This document shows, piece after piece, positions 4,301-6,743 of a DNA stretch of 6,743 nucleotides (position 1 is the first letter of the stretch; the number at the start of each line of letters is the position of its first letter). This DNA is from a candidate division CSSED10-310 bacterium (GTDB lineage Bacteria > CSSED10-310 > JAFGDC01). The notes under the pieces are model-generated. The model made no database searches. It saw only the letters and a program-made list of their open reading frames with translations, and had not been told where the DNA came from. Where the stretch lies: NCBI GenBank assembly GCA_016932295.1, contig JAFGDC010000201.1:1-6743 (forward strand), read 5' to 3'. The translations under genes and the position numbers were made by a program.

Positions 4301-6743
4301 ATTACGTAAACAACCAGAACGTGCTCTACGATGGCGCCGGTGGGATGTACGTCCTCTGGCAGTCGCAGACCGACGGCAACCTCCACGCCGACCGTTTCGA
4401 TGCGGCCGGCCTGTCCCTCTGGTCAGAACCATTGGATGTCACCAATCTTGATTATGCCGACATCGTCTGTTCGCGCTTCAGTTGGACCAATGACGGCGCC
4501 GGCGGAGCGCTGGTGACCTACTGGTCATACGATGACGGCTACAAGATCTATGCGCAAAGAATATCTCCGAACGGAACATTACCATGGGGGATACATGGGA
4601 AAATACTCTGCGATCATTCCAGGGACGATTATCGGCAATGCGCCCAGATCGCACCGTGCCTCAGCACGTACGGCGGAGGCCTGGTGGCCTGGCTCGATTC
4701 CCGCGATAAAGCGGAAGCGCTCTTCGTCATGGGGGTCAATTTCCGCGGTGAACTGGGCAATCCCTGCGCTTCGATCGAACACACCCAGTGGAGCACCGAC
4801 ACGTTGAACAACCTCAAGGTCACCGACCGCTGGGGTCAACAGTACGCCTACCGCGTTCTCGCCGATGAGGATGGCTCCTACTTCGTGAGCTGGACCGAAT
4901 GGTTCGAGGATGAACAAGATTACGACATCCTCATTCAAAAATTCGACGGCACCGGCGACCGCCAATGGGGTGAAAACGGCGTAGTGGTCTGCAACAGCAC
5001 AGCCGAACAGTATTGCGCCCGACTGGCCCTGGACGGCAACGGCGGTGTCTTCGCGTTCTTCGTGGATGAGCGCTTGGAAAGCTCTCGGGTCTACGGTCAG
5101 CATATCTCCCCAACCGGGACGTTGCTCTGGGCATCGGACGGTATCCCCATTTCAAGCCTCGACGACTCCGGGGAATGCCCGGAACCTGCTCCGGACGGCA
5201 ACGACGGCGTGTATGTGGTCTGGCGCGGAGAAAATATCCACTGCCAGCGCGTGGATGCCAGCGGCAACCTGCTGTGGAGTCCTGAACTGACCATCACCGG
5301 CACCTATCCACAAGGCACGAAAATCCTCGCCGACGGCCTGGGCAACGCCATCATCACCTGGTTCGACTACAACGAGACAACCTATTACGATGTCCGGGCG
5401 CAAAAAATCAGCCCCGCGGGCGCTCTCCTGTGGGGCAGCACCCCAGTTCCGGTATGCGTGGCGACGGAAAGCCAGGATTGCCCGAGGATCGCCACCGACG
5501 GCGCCGGCGGTGCATACATACTCTGGCTCGATTACAGATCCATGAACAATGGCGGCGCTTTCATGCAGCACCTGAATGCCGGTGGCACGCCCAGTTGGAC
5601 CGCCAATGGCCTCGAAGTATCGGATGCGTACCACGATGCCTGGTGCCACACCCTGGTTTACGACCAAGCGGGAGGAGTGATCGTCACCTGGATCGACCAA
5701 GAGACCAACGATGTGTACGCCAGGCATTTGGCGCAGAACGGCACCGACCTGTGGGGCCAGATCATTCAAATGACCGACTGCGGGCAGGTCTTCTACGCCT
5801 CCAACTCACCCAACCAGACAGTATCCGACGGCCAGGGCGGCGCCATCACCACCTTCTCCACCATGAACTGGCTCCGTGTCGCACCTGTCGTCACCACACA
5901 ACGAATCGCCTACGACGGCAGTCTGCCCTGGGGTATTTCCGGCACGGTACTGTGCAACCATCCCGTTGGTGAAAGAGAATGCCCGCGATTGGCGGAATGC
6001 CGCGCCGGTTTCGGCGGTGCCCTGGCCATCTGGAGTGATTCACGCAACGGTTACTGGGATATCTACCTCATGGGCGTCAACACCAACGGCGTCATCGGCG
6101 ATCCCTGCCTGATGCTGGCGTCTCCCACCCCGGTAGCCACCGACACGCCCGAGCCCACCCTGACCCCCACCAAGACACCCACCAGGACCCCCACGCGCAC
6201 CCCGTCACCCACCTGCACCTTCACCCCCACTCCCGGTCCGCCCAACACCCCCACCCCCACGCCCATCCCCACCAACACCCCCACCCCGGCCCCCGATCTC
6301 GTCATCACCACCCAGGACATCAGCTTCACCCCGCCCTATCTCAACGACGGTGACCCCGTCACCATCGCCGCCACCGTCCACAACAACGGCAACGCCCTCG
6401 CCCTCTCCTTCGTCGTCCGCTTCACCGCCAACGGCAGCCAGATCGGCACCGACCAGATCGTCGCCTCGCTACCCGCCGGCGGCGCACAGACCGTCTCCAT
6501 CGCCTGGAACGCCGTCTGCGACACCACCGTCACCGTCACCGCCGACGCCACCAGCCTTGTCCAGGAATCACGCGAATACAACAACTCCGCCGCCCGCAAG
6601 ACCCCCATCTGGTACTGCCCCGGCTCCTGCTCCTGTTCGATCGTGCCCGCCAGCCGCGCGGTGCCGGTGGGCACCCAGACCTCCTTCCAGGTCCGGGTCA
6701 GCAACGGCAACTTCGGGCCCGACACCTTCGACCTGCAGATCAG
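1309..6743 (+). CDS. Giant secreted multi-propeller protein: FG-GAP propeller, two eight-unit repeat modules, CARDB (3' partial)
   Basis: The frame runs without a stop for 1,811 codons and leaves the window open. Residues 1-29 are a signal peptide. About 45-244 is the N-terminal domain often found before FG-GAP arrays, with EQGFTL near 152 and YPLMIDP at 238-244. Residues 267-654 hold seven FG-GAP blades. About 676-714 is a Thr/Pro linker. Residues 715-1153 and 1161-1600 are two eight-unit repeat modules. About 1605-1662 is a second Thr/Pro linker. About 1663-1766 resembles CARDB, and another Ig-like domain begins after a Cys-rich seam (1770, 1774, 1776). No enzyme active site is visible. The likely role is adhesion or binding at the cell surface or outside the cell, by analogy with FG-GAP and CARDB proteins; the ligand is unknown. 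Membrane anchor or sorting signals, if any, lie beyond the window. Its own promoter precedes it. The start at 1309 rests on the GGAGG and on the signal peptide that follows directly. Confidence 0.93.
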   Translation, partial: MKASRNGSGVVSVVVLAVLTAVIAMGAGGSGTVSSRVAPAVETDWLDAVQESIRASEYNLTYYPEVTIGSIGAAYYAPNRAHGIRAYFTTDGLVLTPRAENEAAWLCTMRFDGYGRDALKNVPPLKEQRVTANRIEYQRTGMSEWYLNDERGIEQGFTLMHRPDGPADSPLWVALKISGDLAPRQAGAIVELVDTQERVLLKYGVLRVVDAAGRDVPGEIQCRNGGVRLIIRDREAIYPLMIDPVITQEQMSELWHYDGNQNYENLGFSIANAGDINNDGYEDMIVGAPYFDYCSSNVGRAMVFLGSSTGPASSPVWTHYGNQYSTNLQFGYSVAGAGDVNSDSYDDIVVGAPGTGCGVPGGAAFLYYGSSCGLASEWSYAHSQSYAEFGFSVAGAGDVNDDGYDDIIVGARFYGNYNAGAAYVFHGSSNGLGAAYNWMGVGEAADPYERFGWSVASAGDVNNDGFDDVIVGSPYYFGCGCGVYEYGHAYLFNGSSNGLGATHSWTATMNVDAHFGWDVASAGDVNGDGYDDVIVGAPQFNECSIYGKAFVYPGSASGLSTSPIWQHWGYGYGEFGAAVAGGYIDNDPYSDVIVGMYGIYSNNGSVYVYKGGAAGPDTDSDYYAFGSNSCMLGFSVDAGDVDGDGLDDIIVGSRMYTESCGASQAGRAHVFKTSLTPGPTITPYVSPSMTPTFVMTPTPEPTIGASPTPVGPTTWSTDSQENLRVTASQTGQECLKIIADDVGGYILSWCVPGELTAYDIFAQRFDENGTRMWGDEGLCICQADSDQYCPKLSPNGSGGAIICWQDERDGNHHIYAQHVSIDGIPQWTTNGIRVSPVGVDYYFSCCFNEPDGMGGIYVVFSGEPASYCQHVNSDGTLSWDPPVQLSQVTNYAGAKLAPDGTGGVLLTWIDERGSTGMDIYAQRLDSNGNQLWGQNGLCVCAASEYQQCPRVVGDGAGGGIFQWRDYRDEEGDYLYAQKVSAAGTIQWTADGIQVSSDDYVNNQNVLYDGAGGMYVLWQSQTDGNLHADRFDAAGLSLWSEPLDVTNLDYADIVCSRFSWTNDGAGGALVTYWSYDDGYKIYAQRISPNGTLPWGIHGKILCDHSRDDYRQCAQIAPCLSTYGGGLVAWLDSRDKAEALFVMGVNFRGELGNPCASIEHTQWSTDTLNNLKVTDRWGQQYAYRVLADEDGSYFVSWTEWFEDEQDYDILIQKFDGTGDRQWGENGVVVCNSTAEQYCARLALDGNGGVFAFFVDERLESSRVYGQHISPTGTLLWASDGIPISSLDDSGECPEPAPDGNDGVYVVWRGENIHCQRVDASGNLLWSPELTITGTYPQGTKILADGLGNAIITWFDYNETTYYDVRAQKISPAGALLWGSTPVPVCVATESQDCPRIATDGAGGAYILWLDYRSMNNGGAFMQHLNAGGTPSWTANGLEVSDAYHDAWCHTLVYDQAGGVIVTWIDQETNDVYARHLAQNGTDLWGQIIQMTDCGQVFYASNSPNQTVSDGQGGAITTFSTMNWLRVAPVVTTQRIAYDGSLPWGISGTVLCNHPVGERECPRLAECRAGFGGALAIWSDSRNGYWDIYLMGVNTNGVIGDPCLMLASPTPVATDTPEPTLTPTKTPTRTPTRTPSPTCTFTPTPGPPNTPTPTPIPTNTPTPAPDLVITTQDISFTPPYLNDGDPVTIAATVHNNGNALALSFVVRFTANGSQIGTDQIVASLPAGGAQTVSIAWNAVCDTTVTVTADATSLVQESREYNNSAARKTPIWYCPGSCSCSIVPASRAVPVGTQTSFQVRVSNGNFGPDTFDLQI
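1441..2040 (+). other. N-terminal domain that commonly precedes FG-GAP propellers
   Basis: From about residue 45 to 244 the sequence shows landmarks I recognise from secreted FG-GAP proteins: FTTDGLVLTPR near 86-96, a GYGR motif, EWYLNDERGIEQGFTL (144-159), a VALKISGDL strand, a 'LKYGVLRVVDAAGR-(D)-(V)-P' stretch, and the closing YPLMIDP (238-244). The spacing suggests an all-beta domain. Its function is not known to me. It lies directly before the first FG-GAP blade, so it may cap the propeller or assist its folding. Confidence 0.6.
2107..3270 (+). repeat. Seven FG-GAP repeats forming one seven-bladed propeller (integrin-alpha type)
   Basis: Seven copies of the pattern F-G-.-S-V-A-.-A-G-D-V-N-.-D-G-Y-D-D-.-I-V-G-A-P begin at 2107, 2296, 2473, 2659, 2851, 3031 and 3202, spaced 57-64 codons apart. 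Most carry the D-x-N-x-D-G-x-x-D loop that binds calcium in integrin alpha subunits. Blade 2 has Ser for the loop Gly (DVNSDSYDD). Blade 6 is degenerate (YIDNDPYSD) and has lost the first Asp and the Gly. The region between loops often reads A-.-(V/L)-(F/Y)-.-G-S-S-.-G-L, the second FG-GAP landmark. The total of seven is the number needed to close an integrin-like propeller. The repeats are protein-level, and the DNA copies are diverged. Confidence 0.92.
3334..3450 (+). other. First Thr/Pro-rich linker
   Basis: About 39 residues rich in Thr, Pro, Ser and Val (for example TPTPEPT) separate the FG-GAP propeller from the first repeat module. The codons are mixed here (ACT, CCG, CCT, ACG), unlike the almost uniform ACC/CCC of the second linker. 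It probably forms an extended, possibly glycosylated, spacer. Confidence 0.8.
3451..4767 (+). repeat. Repeat module 1: eight propeller-like units (a-h)
   Basis: Residues 715-1153 form eight consecutive units with the pattern 'D-G-.-G-G-(5)-W-.-D-.-R-(5-8)-(I/L)-Y-A-Q-(R/K)-(5)-G-(3)-W-(4)-G-(I/L)-.-V'. Unit starts are 3451 (a), 3655 (b), 3820 (c), 3973 (d), 4135 (e), 4300 (f), 4450 (g) and 4618 (h). Their lengths are 68, 55, 51, 54, 55, 50, 56 and 50 residues. This repeat type is common in large secreted proteins of uncultured and anaerobic bacteria and looks like a beta-propeller blade with GG and W-D-R landmarks; I know of no proven function. The module opens with TTWSTDSQENL and ends with MGVNFRGELGNPC. 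Boundaries between units are my choice and could shift by some residues. Confidence 0.85.
4789..6108 (+). repeat. Repeat module 2: eight units matching module 1 one by one
   Basis: Residues 1161-1600 repeat the layout of the first module. It opens with TQWSTDTLNNL and closes with MGVNTNGVIGDPC. Unit starts are 4789 (a), 4999 (b), 5161 (c), 5302 (d), 5464 (e), 5629 (f), 5782 (g) and 5962 (h), with lengths 70, 54, 47, 54, 55, 51, 60 and 49 residues. Unit-specific marks recur at the same positions: a short unit c with YCQ/HCQ in place of YAQ, 'CPR...DGAGG...DYR' in unit e, LPWGI..G..LC in unit g, and an extra cysteine followed by a WLDSR/WSDSR motif in unit h. The DNA identity is clearly reduced, so the duplication is not recent. 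Confidence 0.85.
6118..6294 (+). other. Second Thr/Pro linker, C-rich DNA
   Basis: About 59 residues alternate Thr and Pro with single Lys, Arg, Asn or Glu in between (TPTKTPTRTPTRTPSPT). It joins module 2 to the CARDB-like domain and probably serves as an extended stalk. Almost all codons end in C, so the + strand is a run of C and A with very few T. The complementary strand consists of closely spaced G-runs. Confidence 0.85.
6295..6615 (+). other. CARDB-like Ig-fold domain
   Basis: Residues 1663-1769 begin with PDLVIT (P1662 just before), carry VHNNGNALA in the middle and end with VTADATSLVQES-RE-YNN. The D-L-x-(I/V) opening, the N-x-G-N turn and the final 'D....V.E..E.NN' are the landmarks of CARDB (PF07705), an Ig-like domain of bacterial surface proteins. 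It probably spaces other domains away from the cell or binds neighbours. The DNA here is nearly uniform in C-ending codons. Confidence 0.8.
6616..6743 (+). other. Start of a further Ig-like domain after a Cys-rich seam (cut by the window edge)
   Basis: Cysteines at residues 1770, 1774 and 1776 (YCPGSCSCS) precede a segment with VPVGTQTSFQVRVSN and FGPDTFDL. The pattern 'G....F.V.V.N.G...D.F.L' is typical of bacterial Ig-like repeats that follow CARDB domains. The sequence ends inside the domain, so its family cannot be settled. Confidence 0.45.

Noticed and set aside
5152..5769. Open frame of about 205 codons on the minus strand opposite module 2
   Set aside because: It lies wholly within a well-supported coding frame with clear repeats. 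Low stop frequency in GC-rich DNA explains it.
6063..6725. Two minus-strand frames over the second linker and the CARDB-like domain, one a Val-Gly repeat
   Set aside because: The Val-Gly repeat is simply the reverse complement of Thr-Pro codons. The other is the shadow of C-ending codons.

Overview
The window carries the 3' part of one gene, a 374-base spacer with a good promoter, and the 5' part (at least 5.4 kb) of one very large gene that is still open at the right edge. Everything supportable is on the + strand. The DNA is GC-rich outside the spacer. The promoter is of the sigma-70 type, and the large protein has a Sec-type signal peptide and Thr-Pro-rich linkers. This points to a bacterium. 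The mix of FG-GAP propellers, 'W-D-R / Y-A-Q-R' propeller-like repeats, TP linkers and CARDB-type Ig domains is common in large secreted proteins of Chloroflexota, of Planctomycetota-like groups and of several uncultured phyla. I cannot assign the phylum from this window.

Left part (2-934): the C-terminal part of a membrane protein. It has one visible transmembrane helix, then a soluble domain like the one that follows the membrane part of GT39/PMT-like proteins, then a C-terminal TPR hairpin. It ends at 934. The spacer (935-1308) is richer in A+T than the genes. It holds a TTGACT-N16-TATAGT promoter with an upstream A-tract, a small hairpin at the expected start site, and a 14-codon reading frame that overlaps a possible start codon of the large gene as ATGA.

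Right part (1309 to the edge): one uninterrupted frame of at least 1,811 codons. In order it encodes: a signal peptide; a roughly 200-residue N-terminal domain of the kind that precedes FG-GAP arrays (EQGFTL and YPLMIDP motifs); seven FG-GAP blades, the number in an integrin-alpha-like propeller; a Thr/Pro linker; two consecutive modules of about 440 residues, each made of eight units of about 50-60 residues; a second, longer Thr/Pro linker; a CARDB-like domain; and the start of another Ig-like domain after a Cys-rich seam.

The most notable observation is in the middle of this protein. The two eight-unit modules match unit by unit in order, length and idiosyncrasies, so a complete eight-unit array seems to have duplicated as a whole. 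Cysteine pairs flank the same three unit junctions in both modules, which suggests disulfide staples. The third-position base composition also changes sharply at about 6,100, where the stalk-like C-terminal part begins. The two genes have no evident functional link, although both products are membrane-associated or exported.
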